Shown in pieces: positions 59,601-64,000 of a stretch of 64,000 bases of DNA. The notes beneath the pieces are model-generated. The model ran no database searches. It saw only the letters and a program-made list of their open reading frames with translations, and was not told the origin of the DNA. The DNA comes from Takakia lepidozioides (taxonomy: Eukaryota; Streptophyta; Takakiopsida; Takakiales; Takakiaceae): positions 77,479,053 through 77,543,052 of the forward strand of contig CM060732.1 of NCBI GenBank assembly GCA_030704615.1. The letters run 5' to 3'. Both the position numbers and the translations under genes were made by a program. Numbering within the stretch: position 1 is the first letter of the stretch; each line of letters starts with the position of its first letter.

Positions 59601-60654
59601 GTATGCATTGCAAACAACCACCTTCGTTTCCCATATCTGTTGAGGGATTGATTTACATTTCGTCCAGTGATCAAGTTATGGTGACAACGAGCATGGTTAA
59701 CGACCCACAAGCGATGAAAGTACCGCAACTCCCGTCTGCTGATAAGCGACAGAATTTGTCTTGAACCAAGAGTGTGTCAGCAGACTGGGTTAAGCAGCAC
59801 TAATGATGACGAATGTGAGGTCCCCAAAGAAAGGAGGTTATTGGTCTTTGCAGTCGAGGCACTCGAAAGCTAACCCACGTTTTTTCAGATGGATTGATGT
59901 GTTGGTCACATACTCTTGCCCAACCAGGCCAACTGCTTATTTAACAGAGTGCAACCCTGATAAGGCATGAATGTGTTGAAATGCTGAAAAACCAGGTAGA
60001 CATTCACACCCTGGAGGTATCATACATTTTGATGCAGTAACAGCCAATGCGCATTGGCCTTAACACATCCCGAGGAATCTGATCTATGCATGGATCATAT
60101 AATTCACAATGCAATGCATGAATTTAATCACGATTTCTTTCCATGATTTCAGGCGTCGGCTACCACTCTCCTGTCTCTTTGTTGTTTCCTCAGCCATTTG
60201 GAGCTTCGCGCTCTAGTAATAAGGCTCCAAGAGAAAAAAAACTACTCATAATACTTTCGTAGGGCAAGAACTCGTCGGTTTGAAGATCCGTGCTGTCAGC
60301 TGAATCCAGAACAGCAACTACCACTGCAATGTGAATCGAATCCCTCTGGAGATTGCACCATCCAGGCCATTTTGAATTTCCAAACACCCCCATCTCAAAC
60401 AAACTCTAACAGGCCAGAAAATTAATGGGCCCATGAATGCGATCATTGTCCCTCAAAGCGGGTCGTTATCTTCTGCAGTCATGGATCTCGCAGGGAATGC
60501 AGCAGCAGCTGATTGAGCTCAAACCCGTCCAGAATTTTTGCAAGGGGTGATGCCTACCTTGCCAAACACTGACTTTGAGAGCTTCCTTGGACAGCCCTTC
60601 GATGTAATTCCCAAGGTACTTCTGCAAGTAGAATGCCAATTGCTCTTCCAACAT
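14388..60654 (-). CDS. VPS13: VPS13-family bridge-like lipid transfer protein, at least 65 exons
   Basis: One minus-strand gene read from ATG 60654 to TAA 14388. I placed 65 coding exons by protein similarity with GT-AG (one GC-AG) junctions and consistent phases; coordinates are in the twelve block entries. Together they give about 4,570 residues. The order is collinear with the plant VPS13 that carries a PH domain (Arabidopsis AT4G17140 type). Domains in order: N-terminal chorein region, extended VPS13 N-terminal and middle regions, PH domain, long beta-rich groove, four Vps62/DUF946-like WxP repeats, a C2-like stretch, a DysF-like segment, SHR-BD (VAB) region, VPS13 C-terminal/ATG2-C-like region, and two more Vps62-like repeats. 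By family knowledge the protein is a tubular lipid conduit at membrane contact sites, acting in vacuolar sorting, autophagy and organelle lipid supply. Three small gaps remain: after exon 3, between exons 49 and 50, and between exons 61 and 62. No exon carries an obvious stop, so the gene looks functional despite heavy LINE load in its introns. Confidence 0.9.
14996..15035 (+). mobile_element. weak LINE-A tail relic
   Basis: tcctctacggacattataaag resembles the LINE-A end ttccgcggacgttataaag. It is short and diverged, in a VPS13 intron. Confidence 0.3.
16181..17012 (+). mobile_element. LINE-A, 5'-truncated, three consecutive 3' tails
   Basis: The segment translates, with frameshifts, as the C-terminal end of a LINE ORF2: a WKLPNL-like stretch, FLVLRDDRILRPNYLSAS, ETGRWENL, then a Cys-Cys-His-Cys motif (LCPACTGRN...EEHFFFYCPLYYE, spacing C-x2-C-x11-H-x4-C) and [13 protein letters not shown]. 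After the stop come three 3' ends (about 16726-16780, 16785-16857, 16863-17012), each with the gagctttccgcggacgttat motif and (TTTCA)n. It lies antisense in the VPS13 intron between exons 61 and 62. Confidence 0.8.
18079..21216 (-). CDS. VPS13: VPS13 block 11: VPS13_C region, exons 55-60
   Basis: Exons: 21039-21216, 20426-20559, 20052-20178, 19530-19751, 18515-18874 and 18079-18237. Diagnostic stretches: LDNQLPLETMPVLLVPE; INVHEPIVWAVMEMYN; LIDVSEVRLKLTVDTAPEQR; SVDVLGMTSSTLGTLSRG; GTEALARGFTYGFKGVVTKP; FGSKDVFKEPAKFAWSDFY; ILMVTNRRVIILK. This is the conserved VPS13 C-terminal/ATG2-C-like domain, which targets the protein to membranes, followed by the start of a PH-like domain. Junctions and phases are all consistent. 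Confidence 0.9.
18331..18395 (+). mobile_element. LINE-A tail relic
   Basis: Two gcggacgttataaag-like motifs followed by caccatttcattcatttcat, in the intron between VPS13 exons 59 and 60. Confidence 0.55.
19452..19510 (-). mobile_element. LINE-A tail
   Basis: On the minus strand it reads cccataagctctttgagctt, then a diverged cccagggccgttatgaag and ttccatttcatttt. It sits directly downstream of the exon 58 splice donor. Confidence 0.6.
21640..26269 (-). CDS. VPS13: VPS13 block 10: SHR-BD/VAB region, exons 49-54
   Basis: Exons: 25805-26269, 24638-24992, 24335-24432 (about 98-99 nt), 23199-23354, 22567-22748 and 21640-22185. Diagnostic stretches: LTITAPLMLVNLLPMPCEFS; HLTWTPQGGWHPKK; KVVQLYVPCWLDSQGCPPL; VRPYMIFTNRLGQALNLKQ; VNVRGYVDGSRFLVLFQLG; SLDEHAWQLLQPHSTASFAW. 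These match the SHR-binding/VPS13 adaptor-binding region, which recruits organelle adaptors in the family. Exon 49 ends in phase 0 while exon 50 needs two carried bases, so one short exon between 24993 and 25804 is unplaced. Exon 54 carries an acidic, low-complexity insert around 21790-21900. Confidence 0.85.
22455..22535 (-). mobile_element. SINE body fragment
   Basis: gaagcaagcataaattttgg, tgtcacttcaccc and ggactactgccttc repeat the body of the SINE at 1-205 in the same order. The tRNA-like head is missing. It lies in a VPS13 intron. Confidence 0.5.
23521..23539. repeat. 19-bp target-site duplication, left
   Basis: TCTATGACATTATTTGCAA, repeated exactly at 23912-23930, flanks the LINE-B insertion. 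Confidence 0.9.
23540..23911 (+). mobile_element. LINE-B, 5'-truncated, recent insertion
   Basis: 372 bp between perfect 19-bp direct repeats. It opens with the LINE-B Cys/His end (EDSIHFLRHCPGFSHQRDAL) and stays open to the family stop near 23905 (HKATANNVL). It ends in acaacgtcttatgagtacaa rather than a poly(A) tail. Exact target duplications and an unbroken frame indicate a young insertion. It sits in the intron between VPS13 exons 51 and 52, antisense to the host gene. Confidence 0.9.
23912..23930. repeat. 19-bp target-site duplication, right
   Basis: Exact copy of 23521-23539. Confidence 0.9.
26383..26482 (-). mobile_element. LINE-A tail
   Basis: The minus strand reads ttttgtcccataagctcttt, cagctttccgcggacatcat and then AT-rich TTTCA-like sequence. 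It is separated from a second LINE-A at 27452 by a LINE-B insertion. Confidence 0.65.
26491..27447 (-). mobile_element. LINE-B, longest copy in the window
   Basis: The first frame (26835-27398, minus) encodes the post-RT region of a LINE ORF2: VIRPALEYGSAIWV, LESIQVGVLKECM, SRRDEFKVRWWGQLQHMP. After one frameshift near 26870 a second frame (26497-26871) gives a Cys/His cluster (C-x4-C-x7-H-x4-C around 26825-26880), FTNFESLEAEPKAQAL and the terminal TGRGVNGHKATA. An 8-bp AGAAGAGA at 26483-26490 and 27448-27455 is a plausible target duplication. The RT and endonuclease are missing through 5' truncation. Confidence 0.85.
27452..27780 (-). mobile_element. LINE-A fragment
   Basis: The minus strand shows the C-terminal coding trace (PLYYEIRG-like, then AYKRPS/LHEAF-like), gcgattgtctaagg in reverse, and the tail ttccgcggacgttataaagc with three TTTCA units at 27455-27470. 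A second tail-like block with gggctgctttttggctct lies at about 27715-27775. Confidence 0.7.
28096..29499 (-). CDS. VPS13: VPS13 block 9: lipid-binding linker and DysF-like segment, exons 47-48
   Basis: Exons: 28960-29499 and 28096-28404. Exon 47 encodes GPWNQVGFNYGLGPVPWFLG, DDVVASKIIVEGGIKHLIIR and FENERLQPTSGWGSKQPG, the start of the SHR-BD region. Exon 48 encodes PPGWEWRTDWHVDKVGP, DEHGWAYAFDFQTLKKWPP and FIRRRRWVRSR. The pattern W-x-W-x4-W-x2-D, then GW-x-Y-A-x-DF, then RRRRW matches the DysF motif of dysferlin and peroxins. Its place within SHR-BD is as in other plant VPS13 proteins as I recall them. Its binding partner is not known to me. Confidence 0.85.
29812..30090 (+). mobile_element. 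LINE-A fragment
   Basis: gcagttctatcaggagacat, ggtcctccgtgatgagagaa, then a deletion to the AYLHDMLALKQSL-like end and the tail cccataagctctttgagctt, tctgtggacgtt, accatttcattt. It lies in the intron between VPS13 exons 46 and 47. Confidence 0.65.
30362..34043 (-). CDS. VPS13: VPS13 block 8: exons 40-46, C2-like stretch
   Basis: Exons: 33885-34043, 33415-33578, 33083-33278, 32403-32702, 31927-32124, 31477-31519 (43 nt) and 30362-30501. Diagnostic stretches: FFDDFGGL; FSLSAATYNGKYGVWEPLIE; INVNVSTTNVNMF-like beta strands; EQLYLRTIDSNGQTRVAPLP; GREYMAAIRIVP; ALWNEVFVFEVQSG; AEIIVTDLARGAPVGYCSIL. Exons 43-46 follow the order expected of a C2-like fold (LWNEVFVFEV ... VTDLARGAPVGY). The 43-nt exon 45 is supported on both sides by similarity and phase. 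Confidence 0.85.
30640..31225 (+). mobile_element. cluster of three LINE-A 3' ends
   Basis: Tails at about 30836-30895, 31078-31160 and 31160-31215, each with a cccataagctcttt/ctatgagct and gacgttat motif. The first two are preceded by AYLSEVLACRQSLEQ- and [15 protein letters not shown]-like traces. They occupy a VPS13 intron in antisense orientation. Confidence 0.7.
34258..36655 (-). CDS. VPS13: VPS13 block 7: four Vps62-like repeats, exons 36-39
   Basis: Exons: 36562-36655, 35666-36049, 34953-35354 and 34258-34591. Each repeat has a W-x-P ... G-(Y/F/C)-x2-(L/I)-G core: AFWRPKPPPGFAVLGDCFSP; CVWLPVPPPGYVALGCVACR; VSIWRPIVSSGCLILGDLAM; VSFWQPVAPPGYVSIGCIAS. They alternate with FELIWSS / FRLIWWD strands. 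These resemble the Vps62/DUF946 family. Exon 37 holds a Ser/Asn/Lys-rich linker (about 35850-35940). All phases join. Confidence 0.9.
37024..40740 (-). CDS. VPS13: VPS13 block 6: exons 31-35
   Basis: Exons: 40490-40740, 39572-39998, 38923-39126, 37565-37668 and 37024-37316. Diagnostic stretches: VWAAYKVNSVDESIVMATLE; QRPRLLVAFDFLLAVAEFF; NDYVYDGQGNHLRLLNRKG; DYLDSCVSLGSNSSYSASED; AVGPELTFYDSL; TEIYTNFSFSILQLMLRLQD. This is the middle of the VPS13 groove. The IQRPRLLVAFDFLL helix is a strong plant VPS13 signature. Confidence 0.9.
37853..38055. repeat. ~90-bp tandem duplication in a VPS13 intron
   Basis: Units at about 37853-37945 and 37968-38055 share gcaagccagcatat-ctctc, ttccttcaca-ccttcctaa and taccctc-gc-g-gggaatac with about 80-85 percent identity by eye. 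Confidence 0.65.
38214..38311 (-). mobile_element. LINE-A tail
   Basis: The minus strand reads ctctctcatgttttcttcca, ttttgtcccataagctctat, gagctttccatggacgttat and three TTTCA units. Confidence 0.7.
39211..39420 (-). mobile_element. two LINE-A 3' ends
   Basis: Two tails (39211-39270 and 39293-39335), each with TTTCA repeats and a diverged gacgttataaag motif. Upstream (minus sense) is a trace of the gggctgcttgtagaggatcc segment. Confidence 0.6.
40916..48036 (-). CDS. VPS13: VPS13 block 5: exons 21-30
   Basis: Exons: 47860-48036, 47356-47430, 46435-46914, 45654-46025, 45036-45170, 43996-44109, 43585-43769, 43278-43386, 41859-42002 and 40916-41278. Diagnostic stretches: FFLTGVLDELKLVVSNSLN; PILEFRAIGSK; STLSFYCNRPTLIALMDIVT; SWGIKAALGNLHMSDDGIHE; DDVDYEGYEYSLSGKLSEVR; RFIQEISSYFMGLVPQNSGY; LDLALTKPIIIMPRET; WFGGDKDELGAVRLETIKLE; PLRDLLHQVPGIEASVKIEE. 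Exon 23 carries a long Ser/Glu/Asn-rich acidic insert (about 46560-46800), and exon 30 an acidic Glu/Asn-rich insert (about 41040-41200), both probably disordered loops. All ten junctions keep phase. Confidence 0.9.
41397..41412. repeat. 16-bp target-site duplication, left
   Basis: TTCTCTAGAAAACGGG, repeated exactly at 41600-41615, flanks a LINE-B end. Confidence 0.85.
41413..41599 (+). mobile_element. LINE-B, heavily 5'-truncated
   Basis: 187 bp: gtataagggatttctagagg, ctgacaaaggtaggttctgt, aatggccacaaggctacggc and the end acgtcttatgagtaca, between perfect 16-bp direct repeats. It lies in the intron between VPS13 exons 29 and 30. Confidence 0.85.
41600..41615. repeat. 16-bp target-site duplication, right
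   Basis: Exact copy of 41397-41412. Confidence 0.85.
42410..42966 (-). mobile_element. LINE-A C-terminal fragment
   Basis: Minus strand: GWKSHPNRIATN / EITSKQNRNKL, MELRVRRTWKLPNLATKL, FYRETFLVLRDDRILQPNYL, RIETGRWQNL, then the degraded Cys/His end and the [11 protein letters not shown]-like trace at about 42420-42470. Several frameshifts. It lacks the (TTTCA)n tail. It sits in the intron between VPS13 exons 28 and 29. Confidence 0.75.
44262..44999 (+). mobile_element. LINE-A fragment with two 3' tails
   Basis: Contains LQFYRETFLVLRDDRILQSN, a Cys/His segment (EEHFFFHCPFNYEI), QLTCMRL-like end, and tails at about 44805-44868 and 44870-44925, the first with three TTTCA units. A gggctgctttttggctccgg block follows. 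It lies just upstream of the exon 26 acceptor on the host strand. Confidence 0.75.
48317..50244 (-). CDS. VPS13: VPS13 block 4: PH domain, exons 17-20
   Basis: Exons: 50035-50244, 49553-49662, 49143-49239 and 48317-48415. Exon 17 has YPSSRVAIRLPSLGFQFSPA and RYHRLMQVTKVFQSSSGDD and ends DFEGNMSVLSWQ, the first PH strand. Exons 18-20 continue with KPRYGALAGPFLYLLESPSS, SLLGKQAIHVPPESVGNVEN and ALLLRFEDDSARDNWQGRLS. The last Trp sits in the C-terminal helix, as in PH domains. The PH insertion separates this VPS13 subtype from plant VPS13 paralogues and may bind phosphoinositides. All phases join. Confidence 0.9.
48660..48827 (+). mobile_element. LINE-A 3' end with duplicated tail
   Basis: cagtagttgcttttgggctg, tcccataagctctttgagct, ttccgcggacgttataaagt, then a second gtggacgttataaagttcc and TTTCA repeats. 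Confidence 0.7.
48926..49013 (+). mobile_element. diverged LINE-A tail
   Basis: cttgtcccataaggtctttg, then a diverged middle and ttataaagtatcatttcctt, in a VPS13 intron. Confidence 0.5.
49376..49445 (-). mobile_element. LINE-A tail relic
   Basis: The minus strand carries gcataagctctttgagcttc-like and gatgttacaaagttccatt motifs. Confidence 0.4.
50639..52790 (-). CDS. VPS13: VPS13 block 3: exons 12-16
   Basis: Exons: 52686-52790, 52387-52482, 51976-52043, 51259-51382 and 50639-51139 (start of exon 16 less certain). Diagnostic stretches: IDWSLVAKAAPCYVT; AVSRSIALETAAAVQ; LDLDIAAPKVTIPTEFYPDG; CKLLLDLGYL; YMRFRIGLRDISAFFVDGEF; YLFLPVLEKTRMVVAFQQ. Exon 16 contains a Lys/Glu/Asp-rich insert (about 50760-51010) longer than in the plant homologues I know, probably disordered. 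This is part of the N-terminal lipid-transfer groove. Confidence 0.88.
53219..57434 (-). CDS. VPS13: VPS13 block 2: exons 5-11
   Basis: Exons: 57317-57434, 56827-56928, 55542-55745, 54614-54774, 54113-54283, 53823-53909 and 53219-53543. Diagnostic stretches: SGHPFAAGMTLAKLAAVTVD; GSLERIQK; PDSKPWPMEKAWKELLPSEW; YVLEPVGGTAQYFKLGHQDP; ENISTFSKRVQYARYRPNVA; WRDILKFSRIRRQYVEKYVA; MLAHTYVEQARAQDARRQRS; VVDIQMKHNATKLLSANGNY. Exon 5 ends at AAAAG|GCAAGT, a GC donor. A 606-bp retroelement (55932-56537) lies in the intron between exons 6 and 7. Confidence 0.9.
54850..55310 (+). mobile_element. LINE-A fragment
   Basis: gtggtccaattacctctata, gcagatagagactggtaggt, CPACAGSNRGIESEEHFFSH-like Cys/His trace, aaatgcttagcagcatatct, and the tail tgtcccataagctctttgag, ctttccatggacattt. 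It is in the intron between VPS13 exons 7 and 8. Confidence 0.7.
55465..55520 (-). mobile_element. LINE-B 3' relic beside the exon 7 donor
   Basis: The minus strand ends atggccacgaggctacggca and cttctgagtac, the LINE-B 3' signature. It starts about 20 bp into the intron from the exon 7 donor at 55541. Confidence 0.55.
55927..55931. repeat. 5-bp target-site duplication, left
   Basis: CCACT directly before the TRIM terminus TGTTGG; repeated exactly at 56538-56542. Confidence 0.85.
55932..56075 (-). repeat. TRIM 3' terminal repeat (144 bp)
   Basis: It begins TGTTGGAGTG and ends TTTTCCAACA in element sense. It differs from 56152-56295 only at one base in the tRNA-like anticodon arm. Confidence 0.9.
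55953..56025 (-). other. tRNA-like cloverleaf inside the 3' terminal repeat
   Basis: Minus strand, 73 nt. D arm GCTC/GAGC with A box TAGCTCAGTGG; anticodon arm CCCCA/TGGGG; T arm CTAGG/CCTAG enclosing TTCAATC, with B box GTTCAATCC. The acceptor stem pairs only in part (GGGACGG with CCCGACC), and the anticodon loop has six bases and no U33. It is a tRNA-derived promoter module rather than a working tRNA. Confidence 0.8.
56139..56151 (-). promoter_or_regulatory. primer-binding site, tRNA-iMet
   Basis: TGGTATCAGAGCC immediately follows the CCAACA end of the upstream repeat on the minus strand. Confidence 0.9.
56152..56295 (-). repeat. TRIM 5' terminal repeat (144 bp)
   Basis: Partner of 55932-56075, directly upstream of the primer-binding site in element sense. 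Confidence 0.9.
56173..56245 (-). other. tRNA-like cloverleaf inside the 5' terminal repeat
   Basis: Same module as 55953-56025 with one base change (TCGG for CCGG next to the anticodon stem). A and B boxes are intact. Confidence 0.8.
56538..56542. repeat. 5-bp target-site duplication, right
   Basis: CCACT directly after the terminus CCAACA; identical to 55927-55931. Confidence 0.85.
57788..57840 (+). mobile_element. LINE-A tail relic
   Basis: Two ataaagtacca motifs followed by tttcattttattc, in the intron between exons 4 and 5. Confidence 0.4.
57954..60654 (-). CDS. VPS13: VPS13 block 1: chorein N-terminus, exons 1-4
   Basis: Exons: 60558-60654, 58916-59019, 58560-58688 and 57954-58051. 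The start at 60654 is chosen because MLEEQLAFYLQKYLGNYIEG is where VPS13 proteins begin; an in-frame ATG eight codons upstream (60678) is less likely. Exons 2-4 give VELTNMQLKPEALNALKLPI, KAGFLGSVKLK, VPWSHLGQEPVVVQLDRIYV and SLISTVIGNLKLSITNVHIR. This is the chorein domain, which anchors the lipid-scooping end at the donor membrane. About 18 residues (the usual E-x-K-L-L-E helix) expected between exons 3 and 4 are not found; phases allow either a lost segment or an unplaced exon of 3n length. Intron 1 is about 1.5 kb and I see nothing recognisable in it. Confidence 0.9.
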
Positions 60655-62651
60655 CTTGCCCGATTTGCAAGCTCCCACACCCGATCTCCTCCTTCACTGC
60701 TAACAATCTCATCCCATGTAGACAAAGAAGAATCGCTACTTCATACAGACACTTGATTCAATCTTATAGATGAATTCACAGCCCTGCCACAAAACGCACA
60801 GAGATTGAGCACACCTGCTCAAATCCTTCGTACCTTCAGTGAATGGCGAGTTCGGCTCTTTTTCTCTTCTGACAATAGTCAGCCAGCCGTGAAGCAGCCG
60901 CTCAGTTGCAACTGCGGTGCGTAACGTATCTCACCGCGCGGTCTACCGCCGGCCTCCATGCAGACTATTCGCGGGTAGACCTAATTGGGTGGCAGCCGTT
61001 TACATTTGGGCACGCGTCCCTCTGGTAAACACGCGTCCAATGACGTGTCCCGAGCCCGACCTTCCAGGACGCTAGTACACTTGTCTTTGGACTTCTCCGC
61101 AGAAGAAGCTGCATAGTACCCAGATTTCGTCGATACACGGATGAATACATCCTTCATCCATCCATGGACTGGCGATCCCATGGATAAAGCAATACATGTT
61201 GTTTATGATGCCAATATGCTGGGAAATAGATGCGGCCATGCAAGTGCTTCCACGTGTACGTAGTGATTTTGTTATCGGAGGTGGATTCGCGCCACGTGTG
61301 CCTGGGTGCAGGAGTGAGACGTGGTGAAGATGGTGAAGATGGATCGCAGAAAATAGAAAGAGAAGATCAAACGTTGACGAGATCGAGAATACAAAGAAAG
61401 CTGCTCAAGAGAAGTGATCTGTTGTGCACCACGATTAATTTGGTTGGATTGAGAGACTACCGTAGTGAGAAGGAGGAGGAGAGCGAGGGTTGCAGGTGAC
61501 ACCTACTTCGAACGGGCATAACTGGGGCAAACCGGTTTGCCCAAACCTACTCCAGGACTATAAGGATTTCCTCAGGTATCCACAGGTTCACTCAGACAGG
61601 ACGCAGAGCCACTTTTTATAGCTGGGTTTGCTTGATAGGTGACATCCAACGTACACCTGTGTGAGATGAACAGCCCAGCTGCATGCCTACCGATACCTGG
61701 CAACGATTTCCTGTGGGTATGGATTCATTTCATCTGGTTCTCAAAGACAAAATATGCATCTCGTATACATATTTGAGGCGACGGTGTGTTGTGATTGATT
61801 ATCCACAGGCCGATCAGCTCCTACTTACTCGACTAACTACTGACATTGCAGTTTGGCAGCAGGTTCGATGATATCCTACAGTGGGCAGGTCTTTATCATC
61901 ACCTCTGCCGGTTCATATTGATTGTCAAACTTAATGCCTAACTAATGTAGCTGTGATTCACGGAGGTGTTACAGCAGGGAGAATTGCAGATTGTGGAGGA
62001 TTAAGTTTTTGAGAGATAGAGGCTTTCAAAGCCGGCTGCTCACTTGTGGCCGACTCCTGAGATTGTGCAATTTTTGGGAATTTTTAAGGTGGAAATTGTG
62101 AACTCTTGGGTGATGAATATTCTGGATTGATCACAAGACTACATTGCTGCTCTCAAGAAAGAAATGTAGAACATCTTCAGGAAGTGATTCTCCTTCATTT
62201 CAGAGCCTCTGAATTGTACACCAAAGTGTTTTCCCGCTACGCTGTGTTATTATTGATGTTGAGAAAAACAATTGTACGATAGATCATATGTATCACTGTA
62301 CAATCGGAGTATGTACAGTTCTTGCACTGGTCATACAGATTTCAACCTTCATCACCAAAACTGATGATCAGGATTCTCTGGACTCTGGACGTTACTTCTC
62401 ATACTTAACTATCAGCTGCTTGAAGACGGCAAAATTGGGAAATCGCTTTTCAACTCTTCAACTCCTTAAATCCAAGATTTGATTTTACACCTTAGGAGTG
62501 CTGGACTCATATTCGTGTGCACAAGAAAATGCTAACTATTCGATGTGTTCAAACTAAAATCTGATCTTATAAGACCGGGCGCCATCTTCTTCCCTAAACT
62601 ATATAATCTGCAAACATTGTCTTGCATTGTCGAACAACATGTCGACACCTC
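60655..62651. other. intergenic between VPS13 start and GPRP stop
   Basis: It holds the VPS13 5' UTR and promoter (next to 60655) and the GPRP 3' flank (next to 62651). A short plus-strand open frame at 61230-61499 (89 aa, Arg/Glu-rich) matches nothing I know. No repeat or RNA gene recognised. Confidence 0.5.
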
Positions 62652-63431
62652 TTAGAACAACTGTTTTTGGTGATGCCCATGATGATGGCCTCCCTGACTG
62701 TTTTGTTGTTGGGCTTTGTGATATTTATTCACCTCGTGATGCTCATAGAGCGCGTATCCTCCAAGCCCAACAGCTGCAGCCTCTCCAGCTTCAGCCTCAA
62801 CATGGTGTCTGTGAGCATGTGCTGGATCCATCTTTTCCTCGTGACGTTCGTACTGTTCATGGACAACAAATCCGCACACCGTAGATTCTGTTAATAGCGC
62901 GCAATAGACAATGAAAGACTGGCTTGTTACTAGTCAGCATTATTCGCTAAAAGTGATGTACATATATCATGACTCTAGGCAGCAGTTCATTCATGCATAC
63001 AAATCTACAAAATTCATAAGCGATTATAACGGTTGACGAGGTGGGAAAGGAACCAGAGATCTGACCAGAGCGAAAGCTCCGGCAGCTGCAGCACCCATCT
63101 CAGCCATGTGTTCTTGCTTCTTGTACTTCTGCTCCTGCTGATGAAGCGCGCCAGACGCGTCATACCCACCCTGGTAGGTTGAGATCTCACTGGCCCCATA
63201 ACCACCATAGCCATTGGAAGATTGACCTCCGTATGGAATAACCTGATTATACCCATAGAAAGACTGGGCTGGAGCGTAAGAGCCCTCTTGTCCATACCCA
63301 TAAGCAGGCGGAGCTGCTCCATAGCCGTAAGCATCCGATTGAGGAGGAGGAGCTCCATAGCCGTAACCGGGTGTTTCTTCGTATGGGCCTTGCTGCTGGT
63401 GATGCTTGTGGTGGTTGTGATGGTGAGACAT
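62652..63431 (-). CDS. glycine/proline-rich GPRP (GRP A3-like) protein, 2 exons
   Basis: Exons: 63066-63431 (ATG at 63431) and 62652-62852 (TAA at 62652), joined in phase 0 at GCTCTG|GTCAGA and GAACAG|TAC, giving 188 aa. The N-terminus is His-rich ([19 protein letters not shown]), followed by a Gly/Tyr/Pro-rich part ([35 protein letters not shown]). A conserved Ala-rich helix ([14 protein letters not shown]) then runs into [39 protein letters not shown] and a His-rich tail. This order is that of plant GPRP/glycine-rich protein A3 proteins: a short XYPP-like low-complexity N-terminus, a hydrophobic Ala-rich middle and a charged His-rich C-terminus. Their biochemical role is unclear. Reading straight through the exon 1 donor would give a 134-residue alternative without the conserved C-terminus, so splicing is preferred. 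Confidence 0.9.
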
Positions 63432-63587
63432 TTCGCTCGGCCTGGTCTCGACAAACTCGCTGCTGCTTTCTTTCAACACACCCCAAAAACTCTTCTCTTT
63501 GAATCCCTTCAAATCCACTTACGTAGCTCTTGCTCTCAAATGCTTCAAGTGTACAAGGGCGACAGCTTCTCAGCTAAAGACACACAC

Positions 63588-63596
63588 ATATATATA
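63588..63596 (-). promoter_or_regulatory. TATA box of the GPRP gene
   Basis: TATATATAT on the minus strand, about 157 bp upstream of the GPRP start codon, with no other TATA-like run in the flank. Confidence 0.6.
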
Positions 63597-64000
63597 CATC
63601 ACTTGACGCTGTCGATATTTCAAACAGTGACAAAGCGCACGCGCTAGAAGCGGGAAGAAACACGGTGCCTTACGCGCTACACATGTCGGCTGTCCAAGCA
63701 TCACTAGATCTTTCACACTAAATATCTCTCCGTCACACTTACCATTCTCTGGATAGTATCTGTGGATGGTGTCAGAGATATGCAGGAAAGTTCCGTCCGG
63801 GATGTAATGCTACTGCGGATGAGTACATCTCCATACATCTCTTTCATCGAGGTGTATTCTCTTCAATACTCTAATCAATTTCATGGAAGAGGAAAAGAAG
63901 TGGGGAGAAAAGAAGGGAAGAGGGCTTGGGGGATTTCCGAAGGACCCAATTTGAGATAACAATGGCGAGGCTTGCTTTTGCAAAGATGCGTATTTCGTAG
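63597..64000. other. GPRP upstream flank
   Basis: No further gene is recognised. A purine-rich (GA/GGGA) stretch lies at about 63883-63925. Confidence 0.4.

Noticed and set aside
61230-61499. 89-aa Arg/Glu-rich plus-strand open frame as a gene
   Set aside because: No recognisable domain, no flanking exon, and composition typical of chance frames in purine-rich DNA.
63024-63518. 164-aa GPRP frame starting upstream of the chosen ATG and reading through exon 1
   Set aside because: The extra N-terminal residues are not those of GPRP proteins, and reading through the donor loses the conserved C-terminal half encoded at 62652-62852.
1-64000. CRISPR arrays, rRNA genes, bacterial operons
   Set aside because: No regularly spaced direct repeats with unique spacers, no rRNA sequence and no operon structure. 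The gene architecture is eukaryotic throughout.

Overview
This window is nuclear DNA from a land plant. The evidence is canonical GT-AG spliceosomal introns, a plant-type CHX cation/proton antiporter, a plant-type VPS13 protein with Vps62/DUF946-like repeats and a PH domain, a plant glycine/proline-rich GPRP protein, and a TRIM-type retroelement primed by initiator methionine tRNA. Introns are long and full of LINE debris, and the CHX gene is split into eight exons. This might suit a bryophyte, lycophyte or fern better than a compact angiosperm, but the sequence alone does not fix the clade.

Layout: (1) 1-5304 is intergenic and repeat-rich, with a tRNA-derived SINE at the left edge, SINE and poly(A) retroposon fragments, and an intact-ended hAT-like element at 2800-4280. 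(2) 5305-12413, plus strand: an eight-exon CHX antiporter of 919 aa whose introns carry LINE 3' ends. (3) 12414-14387: the convergent intergenic region, with a half hAT end and two short tandem repeats. (4) 14388-60654, minus strand: one very large VPS13-family gene of at least 65 coding exons (about 4,570 residues recovered), running from the N-terminal chorein motif at 60654 to a stop at 14388. (5) 60655-62651: intergenic, nothing recognised. (6) 62652-63431, minus strand: a two-exon GPRP gene with a TATA box near 63590.

The genes are ordinary housekeeping or transport genes and do not form a cluster. VPS13 is a bridge-like lipid transfer protein, CHX is a membrane cation/proton exchanger, and GPRP is a small plant protein of unclear function.

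The most unusual content is mobile. A 606-bp short LTR retroelement at 55932-56537 (perfect 5-bp target duplication, tRNA-iMet primer site, polypurine tract) carries a tRNA-like cloverleaf with intact A and B boxes in each 144-bp terminal repeat. Two LINE families recur through both genes. LINE-A ends in a stereotyped tail followed by (TTTCA)n and is present in more than 15 fragments. LINE-B is 5'-truncated, and two copies have perfect 19-bp and 16-bp target-site duplications. Names LINE-A and LINE-B are local to this report.
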